Made by a program: the position numbers and the translations under genes. The notes below the pieces were generated by a model. It searched no databases. It was not told the DNA's origin and was given only the letters and a program-made list of their open reading frames with translations. From Nanobdellota archaeon (lineage in GTDB: Archaea; Nanobdellota; Nanobdellia; Pacearchaeales; GW2011-AR1), in assembly GCA_030704765.1 (NCBI GenBank), contig JAUYDD010000120.1:1-8274 (forward strand): 8,274 bases of DNA, given 5' to 3'. This document shows positions 1 to 5,932 of this stretch, piece after piece. Within the stretch, counting starts at the first letter, position 1, and the number at the start of each line of letters is the position of its first letter.

Positions 1-3
1 TTA

Positions 4-172
4 TTATGTCGAGAATTGAAAACCTCATGATTTATCATGTGGTCGTAGCAAATGTTACAGTTTTCAATTCTCGAGCATCCTAAAAACAAGGGCCAATCAA
101 ACCACACTCGCCAGCAGGCGATTTTTTAGCTGTGGCAAAAACCTTTTGGGTGTGGTGGATTGTTTTTTTGAT
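4..172 (+). repeat. Structured interspersed repeat / candidate ncRNA, copy 1
   Basis: Bases 4-90 are identical to 8135-8221. They form a long stem (9-23 with 60-74, 15 perfect pairs, extended by ATG 6-8 with CAT 76-78 across one bulged G). Inside it are two small hairpins: 26-31/34-39 and 45-49/54-58 (one G-U pair). Together these make a three-way junction. A second hairpin domain follows. AAAAACAA (82-89) can pair with TTGTTTTT (160-167) and CCACAC (102-107) with GTGTGG (150-155). The apex of this copy holds two further hairpins, 108-112/117-121 and 123-127/137-141. A T7 tract at 163-169 closes the element and would suit an archaeal terminator on the plus strand. The family is not recognised. 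It could be a small RNA, a leader of the next gene, or a non-autonomous mobile element. Repeat status is certain; the RNA role is inferred. Confidence 0.8.
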
Positions 173-196
173 ATGAATTCTGATTTTTACGATATA

Positions 197-226
197 TTTA
201 TAAATAAAAAACATTTTATTTATAAA
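197..226. promoter_or_regulatory. Perfect 13-bp inverted repeat overlapping a promoter
   Basis: Arms 197-209 and 214-226 are perfectly complementary around a 4-base centre (AACA). The left arm contains a TATA-like stretch (ATATATTTATAAATAAA from 192), and the right arm ends one base before the ribosome binding site GGTGAT (228-233) of the membrane-protein gene at 237. The repeat could be an operator, or an mRNA hairpin next to the start site. Such AT-only palindromes also arise by chance in AT-rich DNA, so the function is inferred. Confidence 0.5.
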
Positions 227-236
227 AGGTGATAAA

Positions 237-743
237 ATGTTTTTAGAATCATTGATATTATCAACAGGAGATGGAAGCACCATTAGGTTTGTGATAGATA
301 ATACTCTGTTAGCTGAGATATTCATGTTCATAGCTGGATTTCTTATATTATCTCTTATTATGGGATTCTTGATTCATATCTATTTTGCTTTGGTTGGATA
401 TAGATTATCAAAAAAACTTCGATATGATAAGCCTTGGCTTGCATTTATTCCTGTTGCAAATTTCTTTTTATTGCCTATCTTAGCTAAACAACCATGGGCA
501 CTAGGTTTTTTGTTCTTAATTCCCCCTGTATTTTTTATATTAGCCATATATTGGACTTGGATTATTTTTGAAAGAAGAAATTATCCAGGAATATTAAGCC
601 TAATATTGATAATTGCAATCTTACCTGGTGTTGGTGGTGCTGGGTTTTTTGCATTCTTGATTATCTTAGGCTTTGTTGCTTTTTATGACAGGAATAAGAA
701 AGATAGAAATATAAAGATAGTGAAAAAGAAAAAAAGGAACTAG
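237..743 (+). CDS. Small multi-pass membrane protein, DUF5684-like
   Basis: This 168-residue protein probably sits in the cytoplasmic membrane. Hydrophobic segments lie at about residues 25-51, 85-111 and 118-149 (the last is long and may cross twice). Between the first two is the motif KPWLAFIPVAN (65-75) followed by a leucine-rich stretch and KQPW. That pattern resembles the DUF5684 family of small prokaryotic membrane proteins, whose function is unknown. The C-terminus is a strongly basic tail (KKDRNIKIVKKKKRN), which predicts a cytoplasmic end. The ATG at 237 is preceded by GGTGAT (228-233), so the start is well supported. It is the first gene after repeat copy 1, whose T-tract ends about 65 bases upstream, and the next gene follows after 93 bases. 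The family assignment is from memory of the motif, and no substrate can be named. Confidence 0.8.
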   Translation: MFLESLILSTGDGSTIRFVIDNTLLAEIFMFIAGFLILSLIMGFLIHIYFALVGYRLSKKLRYDKPWLAFIPVANFFLLPILAKQPWALGFLFLIPPVFFILAIYWTWIIFERRNYPGILSLILIIAILPGVGGAGFFAFLIILGFVAFYDRNKKDRNIKIVKKKKRN

Positions 744-752
744 AAACTTTTA

Positions 753-777
753 AAAATACCTTATTTATAGGTATTTT
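753..777 (+). terminator. Hairpin with T-run after the membrane-protein gene
   Basis: AAAATACC (753-760) pairs perfectly with GGTATTTT (770-777) across a 9-base loop, 10 bases after the stop codon. The 3' arm ends in T4. It may mark the 3' end of the upstream transcript, but the tract is short for an archaeal terminator. The next Shine-Dalgarno sequence starts immediately after it, so it may instead regulate what follows. Confidence 0.35.
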
Positions 778-786
778 GAGGTGAAA

Positions 787-825
787 ATGCCTCAGACTTA
801 TTCTGAGAGATTTAAAATAAATTAA
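787..825 (+). CDS. Possible 12-residue leader ORF (MPQTYSERFKIN)
   Basis: An ATG at 787 follows a strong Shine-Dalgarno match, GAGGTGA (778-784), the best in the window. It opens a 12-codon frame ending at TAA 823-825, 11 bases before the next gene. The peptide resembles the start of that gene's product: MPQTYSERFKIN against MPRPLHERGFEVN, seven matching positions (M, P, E, R, F, N and conservative I/V) with one gap. The frame also contains a small hairpin (791-796 with 802-807). It could be a translated leader peptide, a remnant of a partial duplication, or chance. It is too short for coding statistics. Confidence 0.3.
   Translation: MPQTYSERFKIN
811..818 (+). promoter_or_regulatory. TATA-like box for the gene at 837
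   Basis: TTTAAAAT lies 19-26 bases upstream of the ATG at 837. That gene has no Shine-Dalgarno sequence (TTAAGTTAAT precedes the ATG), so a leaderless transcript starting at or near 837 is the simplest reading. AT-rich background makes single TATA matches weak evidence. Confidence 0.35.
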
Positions 826-836
826 TTTAAGTTAAT

Positions 837-1355
837 ATGCCAAGACCATTACATGAAAGGGGATTTGAAGTAAATGGAAAATATCCTCCTTATAGACTAT
901 GCTATGAAATTGATAAATCTGGACAAGAAAAAATCACTATAGATAGGGAAAGTGGTAGTGTGATAATCAAAGTATATGATAGTAAGATTAGTGCTATTTC
1001 TGGTAATACAAATCAAGCTCTTATATATCAAGATAAAGGATTAGAAAATTCAGGAGAAGAAGATCTTCTTGGAGAATCTGAATCTTTGGATGAATTAATT
1101 CAAGATTCTGATTCAGAAATTCCTTTTTATATCAATCCATTGATAGAGCTTCCAAAAGAAATAAAGGATATTAATTATGATCAAGCATATCAGTTGTACT
1201 TATTTGTTAAAAAAATGTTAGATGTTGACAAAAAGCTTAAAGAATATATTCCAAGATTTTCAAGTTCTAGTGAACTAACCTTGTTTAATATTTTAGGTAT
1301 TGATAAGTGTGAAGATATTTTTAATAATAGGATAGGAGATGAAGATGCCAGTTGA
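837..1355 (+). CDS. Uncharacterised 172-residue protein coupled to a peptidase gene
   Basis: I do not recognise this protein. It is soluble and acidic, with no signal peptide or membrane segment. The N-terminal third (MPRPLHERGFEVNGKYPPYRL, then about residues 22-55) has alternating polar and hydrophobic residues that suggest a small beta-rich domain. Residues about 68-95 are low-complexity and acidic (EE, ESESLDE, DSDSE), probably a flexible linker. The C-terminal part (about 105-165) looks helical (KEIKDINYDQAYQLYLFVKKMLDVDKKLKEYI). The start lacks a Shine-Dalgarno sequence; a TATA-like box at 811-818 would allow leaderless translation. The last 11 bases overlap the start of the M29 aminopeptidase gene, whose ribosome binding site lies inside this gene, so the two are likely co-transcribed and translationally coupled. 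An accessory role with the peptidase is possible but rests only on this layout. Confidence 0.75.
   Translation: MPRPLHERGFEVNGKYPPYRLCYEIDKSGQEKITIDRESGSVIIKVYDSKISAISGNTNQALIYQDKGLENSGEEDLLGESESLDELIQDSDSEIPFYINPLIELPKEIKDINYDQAYQLYLFVKKMLDVDKKLKEYIPRFSSSSELTLFNILGIDKCEDIFNNRIGDEDAS
1334..1338 (+). promoter_or_regulatory. Ribosome binding site that decides the peptidase start
   Basis: AGGAG at 1334-1338 lies directly against an ATG at 1339 (no spacer) but six bases before a second ATG at 1345. The second spacing is normal, so 1345 is the better start, giving MPVDLRTRKLAE. Confidence 0.7.
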
Positions 1356-2421
1356 TTTAAGAACAAGGAAATTAGCAGAAATAGTTGTCAAATATAGCGT
1401 AGTTGTCAAACCTAATGAAAAAGTCATTATATCCGGAGGTACTGAAGCTCTTGACTTTATTATTGAGTTATACAAACAAGTGATTCTTGCTGGAGGCCAT
1501 CCTATAGTAAGTGTCAATTTGCCTAATGTAACTGATTTTTTCTATAAATATACTAAAAAACATCAATTAGATTTTTTCCCTGATTATTGGTTCAATACTG
1601 TAAAAGAATGCCAATGCTATATTCGTGTTAATTCAGAGGCAAATACGAGAGAATTGACTAATAGTGATCCTAAAAAAATAAGGGATAGAGAGAAAAAACT
1701 TCATATTATATCAGATTATATTGTAAACACTAGAGATAAAATAAGAAGAGTTACTGTTGGTTATCCGTGTTTAGCACTTGCTCAAGATGCTGAAATGAGC
1801 TTAACAGAATATGAGAATTTTGTCTATAACGCATGTTTAATTGATTGGAAAAAATTTGGAAAAAAATTAGATAAAATAAGCTCAGTATTTGAAAAAGGAA
1901 AAAATGTGCATCTTATTGGAGATGGTGTTGATTTGAAGTTTTCAATAAAAGGAAAAAATTCAGTTGCTGATAAAGGAGAAGAAAACATGCCTGGTGGAGA
2001 GATATTCATGGCCCCTGTAAGAAAAAGCTTGGATGGATGGATAAAATTCGATTATCCAAGAATTGTCTCTGGAAAACAAATAGCAGAGGTATATTTTAAA
2101 TTTTTAAATGGTAAAATAATCGAGTTTGATTGTGAAAAAGGAAAGGAATTTTTAGGAGAATTATTAAAATCAGATGAAAATGCTTCTTATATTGGGGAAT
2201 TTGGAATAGGATGCAATCCCAGAATAAACAGATATACTAATGACCTGTTGTTTGATGAAAAAATAAGTGGAACAATACATCTTGCTTTAGGCATGGCATA
2301 TAAACAAAATGGTGGTGGAAATGATTCTTCAATACATATAGATGTTGTAAAAGACATGAAGAAAGCTAAAATAGTTTTAGATGGAAAGATTGTGCAAGAA
2401 AACGGAGTTTGGAAAATCTAA
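1345..2421 (+). CDS. M29 family aminopeptidase (AmpS/thermophilic metalloprotease type)
   Basis: This 358-residue cytosolic metallopeptidase should remove N-terminal residues from peptides with a two-metal site. The N-terminus (LRTRKLAEIVVKYSVVVKPNEKVIISGG) is typical of the family. The C-terminal metal-binding half is intact: E219 (MPGGEIFMAP), E285 (IGEFGIGCNP), H312 (GTIHLALG), Y319, and H331 and D333 (SSIHIDVV). These correspond to the ligand and catalytic residues known for Thermus AmpT (E250, E316, H345, Y352, H376, D378). Three intervals match exactly (66 residues between the two Glu, 7 from His to Tyr, 2 from His to Asp). The segment before H331 is shortened, and the whole protein is somewhat short for the family (about 370-410). 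Start 1345 is chosen over 1339 because of Shine-Dalgarno spacing. It overlaps the orphan gene upstream by 11 bases and the convergent OB-fold gene by 4. A role in recycling peptides is likely. Confidence 0.9.
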   Translation: MPVDLRTRKLAEIVVKYSVVVKPNEKVIISGGTEALDFIIELYKQVILAGGHPIVSVNLPNVTDFFYKYTKKHQLDFFPDYWFNTVKECQCYIRVNSEANTRELTNSDPKKIRDREKKLHIISDYIVNTRDKIRRVTVGYPCLALAQDAEMSLTEYENFVYNACLIDWKKFGKKLDKISSVFEKGKNVHLIGDGVDLKFSIKGKNSVADKGEENMPGGEIFMAPVRKSLDGWIKFDYPRIVSGKQIAEVYFKFLNGKIIEFDCEKGKEFLGELLKSDENASYIGEFGIGCNPRINRYTNDLLFDEKISGTIHLALGMAYKQNGGGNDSSIHIDVVKDMKKAKIVLDGKIVQENGVWKI

Positions 2422-2768
2422 TCTAACACTCGGATTTTATTAGCATTTAATTGAAAATTATCTTTATATTCTGATAATTTACCTGTTATGGATATATTAT
2501 CTCCTTTGTTTATTGAAAGATTTTTGTTTGAATAAAAATAAATAGGAATTTTTCCTGCACTATCTTTTATTTGAAAAACATATCTATTTTCTTGTTTTTT
2601 TATACTAGTTATTTCTCCATTTATTTTTATAGTTTTATATACAAGGTCTTTTTTTATATCACTTATTTTTGTTGGTTTTGGTTCATTGAAATTTGATATT
2701 ATTAATAAAATCAATATTCCTACTATAGAAAATATAAATGAAAGCTTTAATAGAAGCTTGTTTTCCAT
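2418..2768 (-). CDS. Membrane-anchored OB-fold protein
   Basis: This 116-residue protein has one N-terminal hydrophobic segment (about residues 8-27, FIFSIVGILILLIISN), probably an uncleaved anchor. A domain of about 80 residues follows with the look of an OB-fold of the tRNA_anti/YhcR-like type: KTIKINGEITSIKKQENRYVFQIKDSAGKIPIYFY, then KGDNISITGKLSEYKDNFQLNANKIRVL. The alternating strands, the DSAGKIPIYFY turn and the GKLSEYKDNFQL hairpin fit that fold. Such domains bind nucleic acids or small ligands; the ligand here is unknown, and the domain would probably face outside the cell. It follows the two-TM gene after 12 bases, so the two form a minus-strand pair. No clear Shine-Dalgarno site precedes the ATG. 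Its stop overlaps the stop of the convergent peptidase gene by 4 bases, leaving no room for separate terminators. Confidence 0.8.
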   Translation of the reverse strand: MENKLLLKLSFIFSIVGILILLIISNFNEPKPTKISDIKKDLVYKTIKINGEITSIKKQENRYVFQIKDSAGKIPIYFYSNKNLSINKGDNISITGKLSEYKDNFQLNANKIRVLD

Positions 2769-2780
2769 GAGATAAATGGA

Positions 2781-3059
2781 TTATTTTTTAATTGGTATCA
2801 TAGAAGATATTTTGTTTACATTCAATAAGATAATAAGCATATTTGCCATTGTAAAAAATAATAAAGCATACATATGATTATGATAAGCTTTTATAGGATC
2901 AACTGTCCTGTAATCATCAGTCAAGTAAGTATCTTCTTTAAAATCCATTGTTATTTCTACATTCCATATGAAGATATAGAGGGAGGATAAATTAAGTAAA
3001 CAGAACAAGATCAAAACTACCTTCGTCAGATTAAAATTTGGTTTTATTGTTTTTTTCAT
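2781..3059 (-). CDS. Small two-TM protein of unknown function
   Basis: This 92-residue protein has hydrophobic segments at about residues 12-33 (VVLILFCLLNLSSLYIFIW) and 64-82 (ALLFFTMANMLIILLN). They are separated by a polar, acidic loop (MDFKEDTYLTDDYRTVDPIKAYHNH). Both ends are basic (MKKTIKPNFNLTK and IPIKK), which predicts that both termini face the cytoplasm and the acidic loop faces outside. No family is recognised. It is the first gene of a minus-strand pair with the anchored OB-fold protein. The shared unit and shared topology suggest that the two act together at the cell surface; this is inference. Only a weak purine stretch (AAAAAGAG) precedes the ATG. Confidence 0.7.
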   Translation of the reverse strand: MKKTIKPNFNLTKVVLILFCLLNLSSLYIFIWNVEITMDFKEDTYLTDDYRTVDPIKAYHNHMYALLFFTMANMLIILLNVNKISSMIPIKK

Positions 3060-3145
3060 CTCTTTTTACTTTTTGATTAAGAGCCTATATTTTTTAAAAC
3101 TATGTTTTTAGAAAACTTTAATAATCCTCGATTTTTAGGATTTTT
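3060..3145. promoter_or_regulatory. Divergent promoter region between the two-TM gene and tyrS
   Basis: These 86 bases separate two divergent genes. CTTTAATAAT (3116-3125) is placed about 25 bases upstream of the tyrS ATG and could drive a near-leaderless tyrS transcript. The stretch TATATTTTTTAAAA (about 3087-3100) could serve the leftward gene. AATCCT (3123-3128) pairs with AGGATT (3137-3142), so the only Shine-Dalgarno-like element of tyrS (AGGA, 3137-3140) could be hidden in a short hairpin. Promoter assignments are by position and base composition only. Confidence 0.4.
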
Positions 3146-4183
3146 ATGGTTAAATCAAAAGCAAATAAATTAAATTTTGAAGAAAGATATAATCTTGTAA
3201 AAAGAAACACAGCTGAGATTATAAGTGAAGAGGAAATAAAGAAACTATTAAAGGAAAAGGATAAACCTGTGGTTTATCTAGGAACTGCTCCAACTGGAAA
3301 ACCCCATGTAGGATATTTCTTATGGGGATTAAAGGTCTGTGATTTATTAAAAGCGGGTTTTCATGTAAAGATACTTCTAGCTGATCTTCATGCAGCATTA
3401 GATAATACACCTTGGAATGTATTAGAATATAGATATGATTATTATGCTGCAATAATACCTGAGATGATAAAAGCAATAGGCGCAGATACTCAAGAATTAG
3501 AATTTGTAAAAGGCAGTGAGATGCAACTTTCTCCTGATTATATGTATGATGTATTGAAATTATCTAGTTTGGTTTCTGTACATGATTGCCATAAAGCTGC
3601 ATCAGAAGTAGTCAAGATGGGAGATAATCCTAAACTCTCGGGTTTAATATATCCTTTAATGCAAGCATGCGATGAACAATATCTCGAGGTTGATTGTCAA
3701 TTAGGAGGCACTGACCAAAGGAAAATAATGGTTTTAGCTAGGGAAAACCTTTCAAAAATCGGTTATAATCCTCGAATCGAGATAATGACTCCGTTATTAC
3801 CCGGACTTGTTGGGAAAAAAATGAGTTCATCTGACCCTAATTCAAGGATAGATCTTCTAGAAGATGAAGAATCAGTAAAAAAGAAGATAAATAAAGCAGA
3901 GTTCATTGAAGGTGATGTTGATAATGGAATAATGGCTTTTATTGAATCTTTTTTAATGGTAATAAAAAAAGATAAAGGAGAGAAATTTGTGATTGAAAGA
4001 CCTGTAAAATTTGGTGGAAAAAAAGAATATTCTGATTTTGAAAGTCTTAAAAAAGATGTTTTATCTAAAGAAACCCATCCTATGGATGTTAAGATTGCTG
4101 TCGCAAAAGAAATATCTAAGATTCTTTCTAAGATGAATAAGAAAAAATTATTAGAATTATCCAAGATTGCTTATAGGGAATAG
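3146..4183 (+). CDS. tyrS: Tyrosyl-tRNA synthetase, archaeal/eukaryotic type
   Basis: The enzyme attaches tyrosine to tRNA-Tyr with ATP. This 345-residue class I synthetase has a Rossmann catalytic core with the HIGH-like motif HVGY (54-57, in GTAPTGKPHVGYF) and KMSSS (225-229, in GLVGKKMSSSDPNS). The tyrosine-pocket residues known from Methanocaldococcus TyrRS (Y151, Q155, D158, Q173) are matched by Y169, Q173, D176 and Q191 in YPLMQACDEQYL...GGTDQRK. The text around both signature motifs (GTAPTGKPHVGYF, KKMSSSDPNSRIDLLEDEESVKKKINKA) is closer to eukaryotic cytosolic TyrRS than to the Methanocaldococcus enzyme; this is recalled, not computed. The length fits the short archaeal form with no added C-terminal domain. 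A T6 tract at 4212-4217 lies about 30 bases after the stop. It stands as a single-gene unit between a divergent and a convergent neighbour. Confidence 0.96.
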   Translation: MVKSKANKLNFEERYNLVKRNTAEIISEEEIKKLLKEKDKPVVYLGTAPTGKPHVGYFLWGLKVCDLLKAGFHVKILLADLHAALDNTPWNVLEYRYDYYAAIIPEMIKAIGADTQELEFVKGSEMQLSPDYMYDVLKLSSLVSVHDCHKAASEVVKMGDNPKLSGLIYPLMQACDEQYLEVDCQLGGTDQRKIMVLARENLSKIGYNPRIEIMTPLLPGLVGKKMSSSDPNSRIDLLEDEESVKKKINKAEFIEGDVDNGIMAFIESFLMVIKKDKGEKFVIERPVKFGGKKEYSDFESLKKDVLSKETHPMDVKIAVAKEISKILSKMNKKKLLELSKIAYRE

Positions 4184-4227
4184 ATATTTTCATAAAAAGG
4201 TTATATAAATGTTTTTTAATCAATGAT
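4184..4227. terminator. Bidirectional T-tract terminator between tyrS and the GTPase gene
   Basis: The 44 bases between two convergent stops hold T6 at 4212-4217 on the plus strand and A5 at 4194-4198 (T5 on the minus strand). Archaeal RNA polymerase stops at such tracts without needing a hairpin, and none is evident here. Each tract is placed correctly for the gene reading towards it. Confidence 0.5.
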
Positions 4228-5133
4228 TCATTCAGTATAGAACTCAATTATATCTTTATCTTTGACTATATGTTTTAGGCCTATTTTTTGACCTGCAAAC
4301 TTGCTTGAAGGACCCCAAACTTTTGCATATTTAATTTTTTTACTGTATTCATGAAGTATTTTTTCAGCTAGTTGTTCGAGAGTTGAATCAGGGGGCATTA
4401 TCACTGGAACATCATCTTCTTTTTTTCCAGGCTGGTGTGTATATATCCTTATGATATTAAAGGATTTGAATATTTTTTCTTTTAAATCCTCAAGATTCTC
4501 TTTTTTTTCAGCTGAGATTGCGACAAAATTATATTTTTTTGTCTTCAATGTCTCTATTATCTTTCTTTTTGTGTTTTCATCATATAAATCTATTTTATTG
4601 AAAACTATAATCTGTTTTGCTTTTTTATTCCTTAGATTATTCAATATTTCTTCAATTTCATGCAATTTTTCAACAACAACAAGTATTGTATCTGAATTAT
4701 TGACAATTCCATGATTAAAACCAATAGATGCTATCGGAGGCAGGTCTACTATCTGTATATTGCATCCGCTATAATTTAATGTTCCAATTTCAGGCTCTGT
4801 TGTTGTAAAACCATAAGATGCTATTTTTGGATCTGCATTTGTCAAGGATTTTAATATAGAAGACTTTCCTGAGTTAGTTAATCCAACTAATACTGCTTGA
4901 AGTTCTCCTTTTTTAATACCTTTTTTCCCTTTAGAAGCTTTTTTTGATTTAACAATAGCTTCTCTTAATTTTTTTATTTTAAGGCGAATATCTCCTCTGA
5001 ATTTTTCAGATCCTTTATGAGCCGGAGCTGACCTTAACATTTCTTCTAAAGCTTTTAATCTTTCTTCATCTGTTTTTGCTGCATAATATTTTTCTTCTGC
5101 TTTTGCGTATTCAAAACTTGCATTGATTGGCAT
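4228..5133 (-). CDS. DRG/OBG-type GTPase with C-terminal TGS domain
   Basis: This 301-residue GTP-binding protein belongs to the TRAFAC class near DRG/Rbg proteins, which bind ribosomes or translation factors and act in the cytosol. The N-terminal helical, charged region (1-75; EYAKAEEKYYAAKTDEERLK, SAPAHKGSEKFRGDI) is typical of archaeal relatives. The G domain shows G1 GLTNSGKS (84-91), threonines for G2 at 110-112 (TTTEP), G3 DLPP (130-133), G4 NKID (179-182) and G5 SAEK (207-210). The TGS domain covers about 227-300 (IRIYTHQPGKK...PPDSTLEQLAEKILHEY...IEFYTE). It is shorter than canonical DRGs (about 360), and the G3 glycine of DxxG is proline. It converges on tyrS and diverges from the DNA glycosylase gene. 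The start sits just after a 12-bp palindrome, with no clear Shine-Dalgarno site. Confidence 0.9.
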   Translation of the reverse strand: MPINASFEYAKAEEKYYAAKTDEERLKALEEMLRSAPAHKGSEKFRGDIRLKIKKLREAIVKSKKASKGKKGIKKGELQAVLVGLTNSGKSSILKSLTNADPKIASYGFTTTEPEIGTLNYSGCNIQIVDLPPIASIGFNHGIVNNSDTILVVVEKLHEIEEILNNLRNKKAKQIIVFNKIDLYDENTKRKIIETLKTKKYNFVAISAEKKENLEDLKEKIFKSFNIIRIYTHQPGKKEDDVPVIMPPDSTLEQLAEKILHEYSKKIKYAKVWGPSSKFAGQKIGLKHIVKDKDIIEFYTE

Positions 5134-5141
5134 ATAAAAAC

Positions 5142-5167
5142 AAAAATTTCTTTTTAAAGAAATTTTT
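5142..5167. promoter_or_regulatory. Perfect 12-bp palindrome in a divergent promoter region
   Basis: AAAAATTTCTTT (5142-5153) and AAAGAAATTTTT (5156-5167) are exact reverse complements around a 2-base centre. The site begins 8 bases upstream of the GTPase start and ends about 14 bases before the TATA-like box. It could be an operator for a dimeric regulator or a 5' hairpin in the GTPase mRNA. The dyad contains C and G at matched positions, so it is slightly better than pure A/T noise. Confidence 0.45.
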
Positions 5168-5180
5168 ATGCTCCTACTAC

Positions 5181-5190
5181 ATATTTTAAT
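5181..5190. promoter_or_regulatory. TATA-like box shared by divergent genes
   Basis: ATATTTTAAT lies 24-33 bases before the ATG of the glycosylase gene at 5214. That gene has no Shine-Dalgarno sequence (TTTTAAAAGAATT precedes it), consistent with a leaderless transcript. Read on the other strand, the same AT-rich box (ATTAAAATAT) could start a GTPase mRNA near 5160, inside the palindrome. Confidence 0.45.
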
Positions 5191-5213
5191 AGTAATCTGG
5201 TTTTAAAAGAATT

Positions 5214-5846
5214 ATGGAACTAACAAAAGAATTTTTTTTAAGGGATGTAGAGACAGTAGCAAAGGAATTATTAGGAAAAGTATTGGTTAGGAAGGTTGGT
5301 GATTCCGAGTTGCAAGCTAAGATTGTTGAGACCGAATCTTATTTTGGGTCTGATGACCCTGCTTCTCGTGCTCGACAGAATGGAGACCTTAAGAAGACAA
5401 TGGAAATGGATGCTGGAACAATACTTGTATATGGTGTACATAATAACTGGATGCTGAATTTTGTTACTGGAAGGAGCGAGGAAGCTAGGGCTGTGCTTAT
5501 TCGTGCTATTGAACCCTTGAATTTTAATTCTAAAGGAAATGGACCTGGACTTTTGACTAAGGCTCTTAAAATTGACAAGAAATTTCATAAACAAAATATT
5601 ATGGATAATAAGGAAATCTGGATTGAGGATATAGGAAATAAAATAGTTAATAATGTTGTTAATATTATTAGTGGGAACAGGGATAGTAAAGTTGGGAAGA
5701 GTAGAAAAATAATACCAATAACTTCTAAAATAAATAATATTCCTAACGAGTTTGAAATAGGAACAAGTTATAGAATTGGAGTAACAAAAGATCTAGATAG
5801 GCATTTGAGGTTTTATATAAAAGGAAATAAATTTGTGAGCAGGTGA
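5214..5846 (+). CDS. mpg: Alkyladenine (3-methyladenine) DNA glycosylase, AAG/MPG family
   Basis: This monofunctional base-excision repair enzyme cuts the N-glycosidic bond of alkylated or deaminated purines. The 210-residue length fits the family. Compared with human AAG, the catalytic Glu125 is E41 and the intercalating-pocket Tyr127 is Y43 (IVETESYFGSDDPAS). Asn169 probably matches N82 (WMLNFVTG) and Arg182 matches R97 (AVLIRAIEP). The GPGLLTKALKID segment (110-121) is characteristic. Two departures stand out. The position of His136 is R52 (DPASRAR instead of the usual ASHA or AAHS). The usual TxRNxxMF segment reads KKTMEMDAGT. These could change substrate preference. The start has no Shine-Dalgarno sequence but a TATA-like box at the right distance. 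It stands alone on the plus strand after a divergent GTPase gene, and 180 bases separate it from the transporter. Confidence 0.9.
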   Translation: MELTKEFFLRDVETVAKELLGKVLVRKVGDSELQAKIVETESYFGSDDPASRARQNGDLKKTMEMDAGTILVYGVHNNWMLNFVTGRSEEARAVLIRAIEPLNFNSKGNGPGLLTKALKIDKKFHKQNIMDNKEIWIEDIGNKIVNNVVNIISGNRDSKVGKSRKIIPITSKINNIPNEFEIGTSYRIGVTKDLDRHLRFYIKGNKFVSR

Positions 5847-5932
5847 GGGGTTTTTGGTTGGGTACTTGAATAAGACGTTTAACTATTTTCTATCTATAAA
5901 AAGGCTTATAATCCATATTAGGTTATTATAGT

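Noticed and set aside
6..83. Plus-strand 25-codon ORF inside the element (MSRIENLMIYHVVV...), also present in copy 2.
   Set aside because: The copies are identical at the DNA level, so there is no independent coding evidence. No ribosome site precedes it, and the diverged mini-copy stops after five codons.
3763..4164. Long minus-strand frame (133 codons) inside tyrS.
   Set aside because: It lies wholly antisense to a gene with clear catalytic motifs, and its translation is Ser/Phe/Ile-rich, as expected of a shadow frame.
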